Below are positions 22,701-34,500 of a stretch of DNA of 64,000 nt, piece by piece. The stretch's first letter is position 1. The number at the start of each line of letters is the position of its first letter. A program made the translations under genes and the position numbers. The stretch is from assembly GCA_038502055.1 (NCBI GenBank), contig JAXRKN010000045.1:9599501-9663500 (forward strand), read 5' to 3'. The notes below the pieces were generated by a model. That model was not told the origin of the DNA. It searched no databases and saw only the letters and a list, made by a program, of their open reading frames with translations. The stretch is from Tanytarsus gracilentus. Its lineage: Eukaryota; Arthropoda; Insecta; Diptera; Chironomidae.

Positions 22701-25700
22701 CTGCGGAAATGCAGCTAAAAGCAATTTAGAAAAGTTCCAGATGTAAAGCGGAAAGCACGAGCTGCAACCACAAAAATGATTCTAAATTGAACACACGAGC
22801 TAACTTTTCCTTCCCTAACTGAGTTGAGAGTGAAATTAGATATTTTGCGGAAAATGACTCATTTCTCTCGAGTTGAGTATGAATTTGTTGAAAATTGCCA
22901 TAATTTTATTTCTTTCTATGCGAATAACGAGAAATTCATTCACGAATCAACGAAGAAATGAATTTCATATGTGCGGGCTCAATTTACATATTTTTTTAGC
23001 TTTTGATATTTTTATCAGGCATTTTTAAATTGAAGAAATTTATACAAAAAAATTTACAAGAAAATAATTTCAATTTTTTTAAGGTTGATTTTGTGAAATT
23101 TTTTTAGGATGGTTTTCAACTCGAACGCTTTTTTCAACCATGCCGTCTTCCACGTCAGATTAGCATGAAAATTGCTTATGCATAATTCACATAATTTCCA
23201 TTCAAATCTTCTCCATATCCTTTCTGATTCAGCATATTTTTTTCTGTGAGTGAAAAGCTTAAAAATCCACATTCATGTGCGGTGGCGATGAATTTTGATA
23301 ATGCGCATTATTTTAATCTTCTTTACATAATTTTTATTCGACTTTAGATAAGAAAATTCGCTATAAAAAAATTTAAAGAGTGAAATTGTTAAAACTGAAG
23401 ATGTCAAAATCACTTCCAACCTTAAATCGAAAAACATATCAAATCTACATATCTCACGAGATCTTCATGTTGTTTTGAAAAATTCTCATTTTCTTCGTCT
23501 TTAAATAATTGCGGTAATAAAAAATTTAAAACCCAGAAAAATCTCTATTTCAAAATATATTTTTGATGTTGTAATTTGAGTAAAAATGAAAAAAGAGTTG
23601 ATGAAAATTTCAAATTGAAATTTAATTAAATTGAGATTAAAATTAAGTGTAAATGTTTAGCGATTAAGATGAGAAAGAAAATCAATTAGGTTAATGCAAA
23701 AAAGGTGAAAAGAAAAAAATTAGGTAGCGAAACAAATAAAAAAGAAAAATTCAAGCATTTGAAAAGGGTTTGACATGATTTTTTTGCTATTTAAAATCTA
23801 TCTGAGCTTTTAAGCGTTCAAATGTCTTTAAAATAACAATGAACGTTAAAATTTGAGAATTTAAAAATTCGAGACACTAAATATTAAAGAAAGTTGATAA
23901 AAATTTTAATTAAGCTTAAAATTTTCATGTCATTCTCATGTTCTGAATAAAGAAGAAATTGCTGAAATTTGATGGAGAATTTTATATTTTTTAAAGATCA
24001 ATCTGCGCTTTAAAAAATTTAAATATTTTCTTTCAACTTTCAAATTTTTCTTCCCTTGCTTTTTGAAATTCTTAAGCAAAAAATTATTTGTTATTTATTC
24101 AAGTTCATGCTCCACTTCAACTTTAAAGATTTTAAAAAAAATTATTTACAAATTAAAAGAAAGAAAATTTAGAAAAAAGTAAAGACCACAAAAATGTTCC
24201 TCCCTTGATTGTTAGAGGATGTATTTAAATAAATTAGTTAAAGTTTTAGTCGCAATAGATTCGAAAGGAATTTATTAATTTTTAATGCCTTTATTAGAAA
24301 ATTCAAAATTTAGATGGTAAAAATTTTAAGTTTCAAAAATAATTATCTGAATAAGTTTTCACCCCTTGACCTTAACAACCACCAATCATTAATTATCCCA
24401 ACCTCCAGATGACACCACAAAAACCAAAATTTATTTCTACAGCAAAAATTATTTACCATTGAGATAAAAATAAATTTAATTATTTGAGCGAATTATCGAA
24501 AAGATTCGCTGTAAAAAAAGAAATTCTTTATCACTGTTGAATTATTGAGCACGTTGAAAATTTTATGAGACATGATGGAAAAGAAGTCCTTTAATTTTTC
24601 ATCCCGCAGCAATAAAAACAATCATTAAGTTCTTATTCTTCTATATCGAGCACTGAATGTAACTGAAACATATCAAAATGATACGTGATTGGCTTAGAAT
24701 TGAGCTTCATTAAAAGCCATGTGGAAGACCAAGAATGAAATTTATCTACAGCATTATTTTCCCTTTTCTGACAGATAATTTGTTGCCACACCGTCGTTAT
24801 GAAATTTTTTTACATAATTTTAATTACCTCAAAGAGTAAGAAAAGTTTGTTTCACGATAACGCATGAACGAATGTTTGTAAAAATGGACAAAAATCATTT
24901 GAGAAAATTTTAAAGTGGAAAATGTTAAAAAATGAAAAAAATAGAGAAAAAATTAAAAATGATTAAAAAGTTTTTTAATTTTTACTTTTCAGGATCAAGA
25001 AAAAGTTTTTCAGCAATAATTTCTATGTATGAAAACTTTCACAAAAAAATAATTTTTTAAACTGCAGGAAAAATTTGCATTTTTTAAATTATTAAATTTC
25101 ATCAGAATAAAAATAAAAATTTTATTAAAATTTTAAAATTTCGCAATAAAAAATTCGGAGCTAAAGTTTCGAGACCCATCAATAAGACAACCTCAAGCTC
25201 TCATTGGGAATTTCAAATATCAAATTTATATATTTCTAATGGACAGTCGAGCGAAAAAAAATTCTTTCTTCTCAGAAAGTTTTGTCATTTCTCAGAATTC
25301 TCCTATGAAGCTTTGACTTACTTGTACCGCTGAGAGCTTTGAGACAAAAATATTAAATTATTGTGTTGATGCTTCTGACTTTGGTTTATTAAATTTATTT
25401 TTTATGATTTTTCATAACATCTTAAAGTGCAGCATGCTGAAAATTCAAATAAAATTAAAATACAAAAATATTCCATTGAAATTTTATAATACTTTTTTAT
25501 TTTTTGACTTTTGTCTCAAATTTTTTGGGAGTAATTTTAACAGGATTTTCAAAGATATTTTTAAAGTTTCCTTCATTATGGAGTTTTTACAAAAAAAGCT
25601 GTGTTAAGCTGAAATTTTTATGGTACACGACAAATTTAATTTTTCTATGAATGAGAATCACAAAATTTTGACGCTTTTGGAAGTTTCTGACTGTTTAGGA

Positions 25701-27390
25701 AAAAGTTACAACGATTGAGAGTAAGTTTAAGGAGTTTGGAAAGTGTTTAATGAAATATGAAATATTTTTTTGTGAAATTTGTGCAAAAATTATGAAATAA
25801 TTAAAAAATTTGCATGATTTGCGTACAAATTTCACTTTTTTGTATCAAGGCATGAAAACTTTGTAAAATTAAATGAAATTTTAATTCATTTGAAACAATT
25901 TTTTCATCCCTTGACATTTTTATTCAATAAATAAATATTTTTTCTATAGTTTTGTCCATAAATTCATTGATAAAATGTAAAGTTTTTCTTCTTAAAATTA
26001 GAGTTTAGAGATTCATCAAAAAATTTCTTTCAATGCAACTTTCATTTAATTTCAGTTCAAGATTTAATTTTCAATTTTCTTACGATCAAATTTGATTCAA
26101 TAATTTCCCTCATTCATGGCTGCTCGGCAAAACTTTTTGCGAAAATATTTTTTTTCAGTTCCTTTCAAACAAATTTGCTTAAAATATTTTTCATTAAATA
26201 TTATTTTTACAACTTTTTGTTCTTTAATTTAGTTAAATACTGATTGAACCACGTTTTTCATATCTTGTATGCTTCGTGGAATTTTTTTGCTTAATTTTAG
26301 GAATTAAATTATTTTGTGATAATTTCTTATACAATGCATTGAATTTATTTACACAGCAACAGTTTGTGAGAAGTTTTCTCTGATGTCAGATTGAAAAATT
26401 GTTTAAAGTTCAATTTTTGAACTAAATTTTCATACTTTTAAATTGAACTTGAAATTAAAGTTCAATTTTTGAACTTAATTTTTGAGCTTGATGCCAATTT
26501 AAAATATTTTTTGGCAGTTGAACTTTTCTGACATCTCAAAAGCTTTCTATTGAAAATTAAATATTTTTATTTTGTGTATTAAGGAGATTTTTTCTTGTTT
26601 AACATTAATCTAATTGTTTTCTATATTTACATAACACAAAAATACTTTTTCAAGCAATGCTGCTCATGACAGCACTTTCTTTTATTCTTCACCCTTCGCT
26701 TTACATTGTACCGCTCACTGCTTTTAATGTTCATTCTATTTTTGGGAGACATTTTAGCACTAAAATCATTTTCTAGCTCACTTTTATGTGTTCATCGCTG
26801 TCTCTATATTTCATGATTCTGCACTTTTCTCCCTCAACTCCTCCTCCACCATCAGCATCGTATCATGTGTATTCTAATGTAATCATTTTGTTTATGCTTT
26901 TATGGCTTTTCTGTAAATGTTTTCATAAACTCGAAATCACAGCAGTGGAGATGTGGAAGTGAGACTTTCAGGCTCCAAAGCTCTCTTAGCTGGCCTCTAG
27001 CCCACATTTATTGTTATTAATTGCAGTATTGCGAACATAATTTTCCAGTTGTTGAATTTATGGCCTGCAAAATGCATCCAAGGGTGATTTCAGCAGCAGC
27101 GGAAGGAAGGAAAAGGACTTTCTCGAAATAGAATAAAATATTGAGACCAAAAGCTTCACATCTTCACACTTAGTACTTTACCATCACAATTCATCATATC
27201 TTTTTTAAATTTATAGCTTATTTTACATTTTAGGCTTTAAGAAGTGGTTTTTTTTTTCTTTATGGGTTGAGTTTATGTCGATTCTAAAGGTCAAATTTAA
27301 AAAATTCATTATTTGAAGTTATTTTAAAAGAGTGCAGAAGATTTATGTGTCAGACAATTTATGACGCTCAACCCCAAAATGAATTAAAAT
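19766..27390. other. Intergenic region between convergent Hs3st and cv-2
   Basis: A strongly AT-rich stretch of 7.6 kb that should contain both 3' UTRs. No open frame with a recognisable domain was found on either strand. A minus-strand AATAAA (tttatt at 27007-27012), 380 bp beyond the cv-2 stop, is a possible polyadenylation signal. No distinct signal was identified for Hs3st. Two near-palindromic aaagttcaatttttgaact words lie at 26405-26423 and 26457-26475. Confidence 0.75.
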
Positions 27391-28533
27391 CTACTGCAAT
27401 GGCGGTGGCGTTCGGTGATGACCCGATATGACAACTTTGGGATGCTGCTGTCGACTTAGAAGTTCAGGTTGATAGTGATGCTGGTGATTTTGCTGACGTA
27501 GTTTTTTCCTTCGGTGCTTTTTTCTATTTGCTGCATTATTCGCCTTGTTGTTCGTTCGACTAAGCAAGTGACTTAATTTACAGCCGGCCGCTTCACGCCA
27601 ATTCGGTAATTTCACGCCATTGCGCTCGCACTCATGTGCATAGGCAGTGAAACTCTCACAATAACATAATCGCGATGGACATTCGCACATGTCCATGCGA
27701 CATGAGTCAAAATAATAGCTCGGATTAACGCGACCATTGCAATTGGCGAAAATTTTAGTGGTCTTTAAATCGTGACATGTTGCATTAATTTTCTTCTTGC
27801 CATTCGGACACGATTGCGGTGCTCGCGGCTGTTCATGCGGTCGACGGGCGCAGGCCTTAAAGCCACCCACACGCCAGCTGTCGGCAAAATTTCTCACTTC
27901 ATTCTCCGAAATATTAATGCCATGTCGTGAGAGTAAATCATCCCGGCCGATGTTGTTGTAGTTGCCGCATAAGCCGCACAATTTGTTCTTGTAGTTCACG
28001 GGCGCTTCCACTTGCAAGAAGCTAAGACCATCCCAAATGAGCTTAATGCCGAGATGCGTCTCCACAATCACTTCATCATCGTCCGTCTTGTTGATTTGCA
28101 CCAATTTGCTAACATTATACGGCAACTCTACACGTGAGCCATTCACTTTGACACGCAACTTCTGTCCCAAATTTATCTTCATCTCAGCCATCTTAAATGT
28201 CACTGTTTTCGTCCAACTCGAGTGTTCGGCACGTCGTGCGTCATTTGTCACGCGAATTGAGAATGTGTGATCGACACAATCAGCCGTCAATTGATACTTG
28301 CAAGCGCCCTGATGACTAAAGAACTTTCCATCGAAAGTTTTATAGTGAGGATCACCGAAAACAGTGCAAACGCTTGGACTCTCGATGCATTTGGGACAAC
28401 ATTGACCTTCGGGTGTCACGATTTTTTCATTTGGACGACACTTTGGCTTCTTGCATTGCATCTGAACACAGCGAATTTCTCCATTGCGACACTCACACGA
28501 TATGCATGGCTCACGATTCCAAGTTTCATTGTT
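27391..28533 (-). CDS. cv-2: cv-2 exon 7: rest of VWC5, VWD domain, C8-like region, basic tail
   Basis: Residues 308-687 and the TAG stop. It opens NNETWNREPCISCECRNGE (sequon at N309) and completes VWC5 with QCCPKCIES. The VWD domain starts SVCTVFGDPHYKTFDGKFF and includes NKLCGLCGNYNNIGRDDL. A C8-like set follows (CHDL.., DSCRMDMCEC.., LCYCESFTAYAHEC.., NWREAAGC). The last 60 residues are hydrophilic, with RKKHRRKKLR at 644-653, several HH/QQ pairs and a terminal PPPLQ. The acceptor tctctttctag precedes 28533. The long coding stretch and domain match make this exon the most secure part of the gene. Confidence 0.98.
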   Translation of the reverse strand, partial: NNETWNREPCISCECRNGEIRCVQMQCKKPKCRPNEKIVTPEGQCCPKCIESPSVCTVFGDPHYKTFDGKFFSHQGACKYQLTADCVDHTFSIRVTNDARRAEHSSWTKTVTFKMAEMKINLGQKLRVKVNGSRVELPYNVSKLVQINKTDDDEVIVETHLGIKLIWDGLSFLQVEAPVNYKNKLCGLCGNYNNIGRDDLLSRHGINISENEVRNFADSWRVGGFKACARRPHEQPRAPQSCPNGKKKINATCHDLKTTKIFANCNGRVNPSYYFDSCRMDMCECPSRLCYCESFTAYAHECERNGVKLPNWREAAGCKLSHLLSRTNNKANNAANRKKHRRKKLRQQNHQHHYQPELLSRQQHPKVVISGHHRTPPPLQ

Positions 28534-31500
28534 CTAGAAAGAGATAAAAAATTAATTGATAAATTTAGAGCTTAATTGTCATTAATCAAGCAATATACCT
28601 GATACGTGATGCCTTTGTATGTGCACACTGTCGTAACAAGCTCGGTCGACACTTGCTCACAAAACGGACAACATTCACCAGGTCGAGTGACTTGATATTC
28701 GGGTAGACAATCGAGTACGGGACAGGTTGTTTTTAAGCATACTGAAGTCTCATTGTGACACGTGCAGACAGTACAGTCGTCTAGTCGCACTTTCTTATCT
28801 TCTCTTGATTGAAAGTATTCACCGTTAATTAAGCAGCCACCTAAAAGAGACAGAAAGATATAATGAGAGATAAGCTTCGTTTTGAGTTATGTAAGATGAA
28901 ATTTTTATGTCACAAGTGATGCTGACGTTATCTTTAATTAGATTTTATTGATGTTAAATTAGAAATTTAATTTTAACAGTTTTTTATTATTTAAAAATAA
29001 ATTTGAATTTTTAAAATACGTTAAAAATTATTTCTTACCTCTTGGCGTGTAATTGTTTCTCTTTTTTCTGCACTTCTTACAACAACTTCCATCCTCGGGC
29101 AGTTCCTGCATGTGAGGCGGACACTGAAGCACTGGACACGCTTGCTTCGTACAAGTCAATCTTTTGCCATTACATCGGCACTTAACACACGGATCTTCGG
29201 AAAGTGTCACTTCACGACCCTCCAAAATCGTTTGGCCATTCAGTCGACAGCCTGTTGGATAGCAGAAAATGAGATAAAAGCATGTAATAGCGATAAAAAA
29301 GAACTTTTTATATTAAAATCAATATCAGAATGACTGTTGATGATTAAGCAATAAAAAAAGAATCAAGCGGAAAAGTAAAAATTCTTCCATCCATTCAAGC
29401 AACGTGAGCGACATGTGAGTGATGATCGCAGATAATTTTTACGATATTTTTATAGTATGAATAATAATTAATTTTATTTGCCTCCATTTCGGATTTGTTG
29501 ACGAGTCACAAAATGATTTAATATGCGAGCGAGCGAAAAATCGAGGCAGTTCGCTGTCATTCGTGAGAAAATTTGATAAGATGGCATTTTTACAGTGCAA
29601 CTTTTTTTTGTAGGCGGATACCGGCATTTCTCTCTTGACTTTTGAAAAATTTCACTCTTTTACATCTCATGACTTTTACTTTCAACTCGTGACATTTTTA
29701 ATTTCAATGAAGTGAAAAAATTGTATTTTTAAAAAAAATTTCCCCCAATTTTTCGTCCATTTTCATGGAATTTCATGTTCCATCAAATGTCCGCTACCAA
29801 CTGACAAACACATAAACTCATCTCTTTACATCTAAAAGCCAGAAAAATGTCCAGAAGATAGAAATAAAAATTTGTCCATTGCAACAGTCGACCGAGTGAG
29901 AGAGAGACATAACATTTTTTATAACTCACTTTTATGTCTTTATTTTGCATTTTTCCCTCATTGCTCTCTTTCTCGGCTTATACACACATCAACAGCGGTT
30001 GATTTACGCATTTTTATTTGAAATTCAAATGGATAAGAAATGTTAACAAGATATGGATATTATGGGCAGCTTATAAAGGAGGGGGAGGAGGAGATGTTTT
30101 TTTTGCGAGAAAGAGCTTGAGGTCAAATTATGTCCTGTTATGTTTAGCGACAGCAGTGTATACATAACTAACCAAAGAGGCGACAAACGATGGTAAAAGG
30201 CATAATTTATTTTGGTACTGGAGTAAAAAAATATTCATAAGTCGCGAAATATTTTCATGAGATTTTTTGGAGGATATTTAAAGCTGTAACTAAAGAAAAT
30301 CTTTTGGGTAATTTTTTTGTATGACATTAATTCAACTTTAACGTATATTTTAAATTCAAATTTATTGTTGCATAATAAATTAATAAGAACTTGCGATGGA
30401 CACACAATAACTCATTGCTTAGTTTTTCCACGAAAAGATTCATTAAATTAATGAAAAGAAATTTTCCCAAATTAAATTCAAAACTGTTTTGTATCATGCT
30501 GGATATCATCATGATGCAAATCAAAGCCGGCTGGAGAGGAAATATTTTTTCCCTCTCAAATTAATCTAATAATGTCCAATTTTCCCTCTTGGTCCTCTAT
30601 ATGTGCACATTTAAGACTGTCTGCACGCAGAGGAGAGAAAAATAACCGAGACACATCCCATTGAATTATTGGCGTCGTAATAAATAGAAGCGGCGCGTAT
30701 GACATATGAAATGATGATGATGATGGCTGTGATGAGCATTTAAAGAAAAGAAGAGACTTCAACAAATTGATTTCGAAAATGCTTGTGATGTTTATAAATT
30801 ACTATTTGCCTCCATTCAGGGCTACCCATTCGTCTCTCTAGTGAGACGTACATCATCACAAGCTCCATATGGTAGGACTTTGGGACCAATTTATTGTCAC
30901 TCAAAATCATCGAGATATGTTTACGGAAATGTCTTGCTGATTAGTGTGAACAATATTTGGATTGACGTAAATTAATGTTGATTGAAAGACGAAATTAGTT
31001 TGGAATAAAAAATATTTTTTGGATGTTTTCAGATTTTTTGTAATTAAAATATCACTTTAATTTTTTAAAACGTCAAACTTAATTAAAGTTCAAATTTTGA
31101 ATTTAAATTATTTATTCTGTTTTAAATTCAAATATTTAGAAAATCTAAACTAAAAAAGCTTTTAAAAGTTCAAATTTTGAACTTAAATTTTTTATTTCAA
31201 AAAAACTTTTAAAATACAATTTTTCAATAAAAATCACTGAATTTTCTGCTTCCCTTCCCATTAGAAGCGAGAATAAATGATCATCGATAAGAAAACTTAA
31301 CATTAGTATAGAATTAATAGCTAACAGGTTTTCTGCGCCACACATTTTTCATCTATCCCAAGATATTTGCAACACAACAAATGGATTTGCCTCTCCTTAT
31401 CGATGATTCCGATTTAGGATTGTTATTACTCATTCGATACAGTAGAATCTTGTGTGGATGAAAAATTGCGCGCTTCTATAAGCTTTCAGATGAGCTGAAG

Positions 31501-34500
31501 ATACATATTAATTAAATTATTATGAAATATGCGTTTTTTATTATGCCGTCGTAGTCGCTAGACGTATATTCTTACGGCTGTCGGCATTAACTCTTTTTTT
31601 CGGCATTCTCTAGACAATGAGATCAGAGACTATTGATCGTGGTGGAGACGCTAACTTTAAATTTTAAATTTTTCATAAAAAAATAATTCAAAAATTAAAA
31701 AACCGTTAAAAATTTCCAAAAAATAAAATCATAGTTTCCACTCCTTGTCATTAATAGAAAAATTCTCCAATAGATGTTAATAGCAAACATAAACAGAGCG
31801 CGCACACACATGCGAGACTGATCGACAGTGGAAAGACATTCGTGATTGAAGATGAGATTAAAATCACCTCAAAGCGCCAACATCTCTCTTTTATTACTAT
31901 TTTTAGGCGAATTAAGATAAGATTAAGCTGCCGCGCTTTTTTTTGTGTTCGCACTTAATTACAATTCGCGCTCGTGCATTTAAGACACAAACGGTGGCGC
32001 CTAACGCTTACATTCGCACTCACATGTGCTTTTTATAATTCTTATAATTGGCGATTTTAAAATCATTTTCATGTGGATTAAGTTATGAAATGGAAAGAAT
32101 TTTTGTTTACACATTTGGACTACCCAAGTAGAACTTTACAAAGTTTTTGACCACCCCATCAGAAGATTAAGGCCTCTGGGCTCAAAAGAATGCCTTATTA
32201 ACAGTAATATACGAAAGAATTTCTTTCACCAAACAGCTAATTGCGCACTCAAGCTTCCCGAGAAATGTGAAAGAGAGAAAAATTTGAATTCTTTGGTGGT
32301 CTCTCACGAATTTGTGCTTCTTAAAGTCATTATTATCATCGAGCGATAAACAAAGATGGAGGAAAAATTGCTTAATGTGAAGCTGAATTTTATTCAAAGC
32401 TATCGAGGTTGTTGTGCAAATTCTAAAAAATGTTTCAAGGGAAGGGAATTTTTTAAAATTTATTGAGATTTTTTAGTAATTTTAAAATTTCATGGATTTC
32501 TTGGAAATTTTGAATTTTAAGTGATTAATATTAATGAAAATTTCAAATAATGCATTTTATCCCCTTTGCCGTACATCAAACGGCGCTTTAATAATCTTTA
32601 TTCCTCCTCTTCTTTGATCGCTTTATTGTTGTTCCAAAAAAAAATACAGCGCGTTGTTGTTAAATCTGAAAAACTACAAATTTACGACTTTTTGTTTGCA
32701 AACAAAGCGGAAATTCTCATCTCTTACAAAGGCGAATTTGAATTGCGATTATTGTATTTTAATAACAATTTTTTTCTATTATTGAAAAATAAAAACTGGA
32801 ATAGTAAATAAATATTGCACTTTAGTAAATTACTTTTTTCTCTCTCGCGGCAATTGAAATTGCGTCTTTCTGTCTTTCAGCTGGAATTGCGAATTGAATT
32901 ACAATTTTTTTCCCCTCTAATAATCCAATAATTATTTTATTATTGAATCCAGATCTCCATCAGACTACATTTTACAGTACAACAAGTTGCTGCACTCATA
33001 ACAAAGTCATTATAAACATCGTGAACGGTCAAAATATGAGAAATAATTGCATTTTATTGGCTAATATAGTTGAGAATTATGAATATTTAAAGAGATAAAG
33101 TTTCACGCTGTGCGACGGCTGGAGATCGACAGGTGAATTAAAATTCGAGCAACTTGAATTGAATTTTCCAGGAAGCTTTGAATGGTTTTTTGGGTAGTTA
33201 CAATTTCTCGGAATATTAATTAACTTGGCGTGCATGGAGGCAATTAACTCTTTAACTTTATTGAGTGGCAACGTCACATTAAAAATGTCTGGTTTATTGG
33301 ATAGTTTTTTATAAAATGAATTTTACATTTGTTGTTTAATTATTATTTAATTTTTTAAATTTGAATTTTCCCGCTCAAATTTTCAAATTTAATTTCCTCA
33401 AAAATTTCTTCGCTTAAAGTTTTTAACCATTTAATTTTTTTCTGTCCCAAAATGGTAAATTTAGAAATAAATTTTTAAAATAAATTTTTTTCACATTCAG
33501 TAGTTTTCCATAAAAAAAACACCGGGCATTCGAGCACGATGATTCTAATAAAGCCATTTGAGATTAAACCTCCATAAAAAATGGTGATCAAATTACAGCC
33601 TCCCCAATTTATCACCCCGCTTATCAGAGAAATTAATTCAGAAAAATGTCTTTTAAATTCCAACTCGTTTCGTTTTATTAAATCAGTCAACCAGACACAA
33701 ATCAGTCAACCAACTAGTTTAATTTATTTATTTTTTCCGAATATGTTATCTGTTAAATGTTAATGACCCTCTCACTCTCGGCTGTCTGCCCGTCGAAACG
33801 ACGAATTCCTGAAATATTTTTGCCACTTCCAGTTCAAGAAGTGGCGCGCAAAAAAGAGAGAGATGTTGTTTGTTCCAACAAGGGAGACGCTAAAGAAATA
33901 AATTAAATCATTTTCGCTCAACACCGGTTGTTTGATGATGATAGCATTCAATAATGACAGATGCGACATTATAAGGTCATTTATCTCTCACCAAATTGAA
34001 TCCTCGAGTCGCAGTAAAAATTATTTATTTACATTAAAAATGCCTCACTTTTTTTGCTCTGTCTCGGAGCAAGTCACTCGATCTGGCGCTGTGTGTGACA
34101 TCGAGCCGTGGAAGTATTGAATTTCACTATGCAAATTTCTTGTTTAAAGTCTTCTTTAAAAAGCAAACATGAAAGAGAGATATGGCATTTTTATAAAATG
34201 TTGCCGAAGACGAAGCGATTTATTTTAAAAAAGGAGACTTTTGATGATAATTAAATTCAGCTCGTGCTCAAAAGTTAATGAATTGTGTGCGAATATATTG
34301 AAAGGTGGATGAGCGAAATTAATTGGGAGATTTAAAAAAATAAATTTATTTTCTTAACAGTTTTTTAATATTTAAAATTTAAATTTATTTTCTAAACAGT
34401 TTTTTAATATTTAAAATTTTAATTTATTTACTTAACGGTAAAATTCAAATTCGTCCAGCATGAAACTTTTTAACTAAGAGTGAACATAAAATTTTAAATT

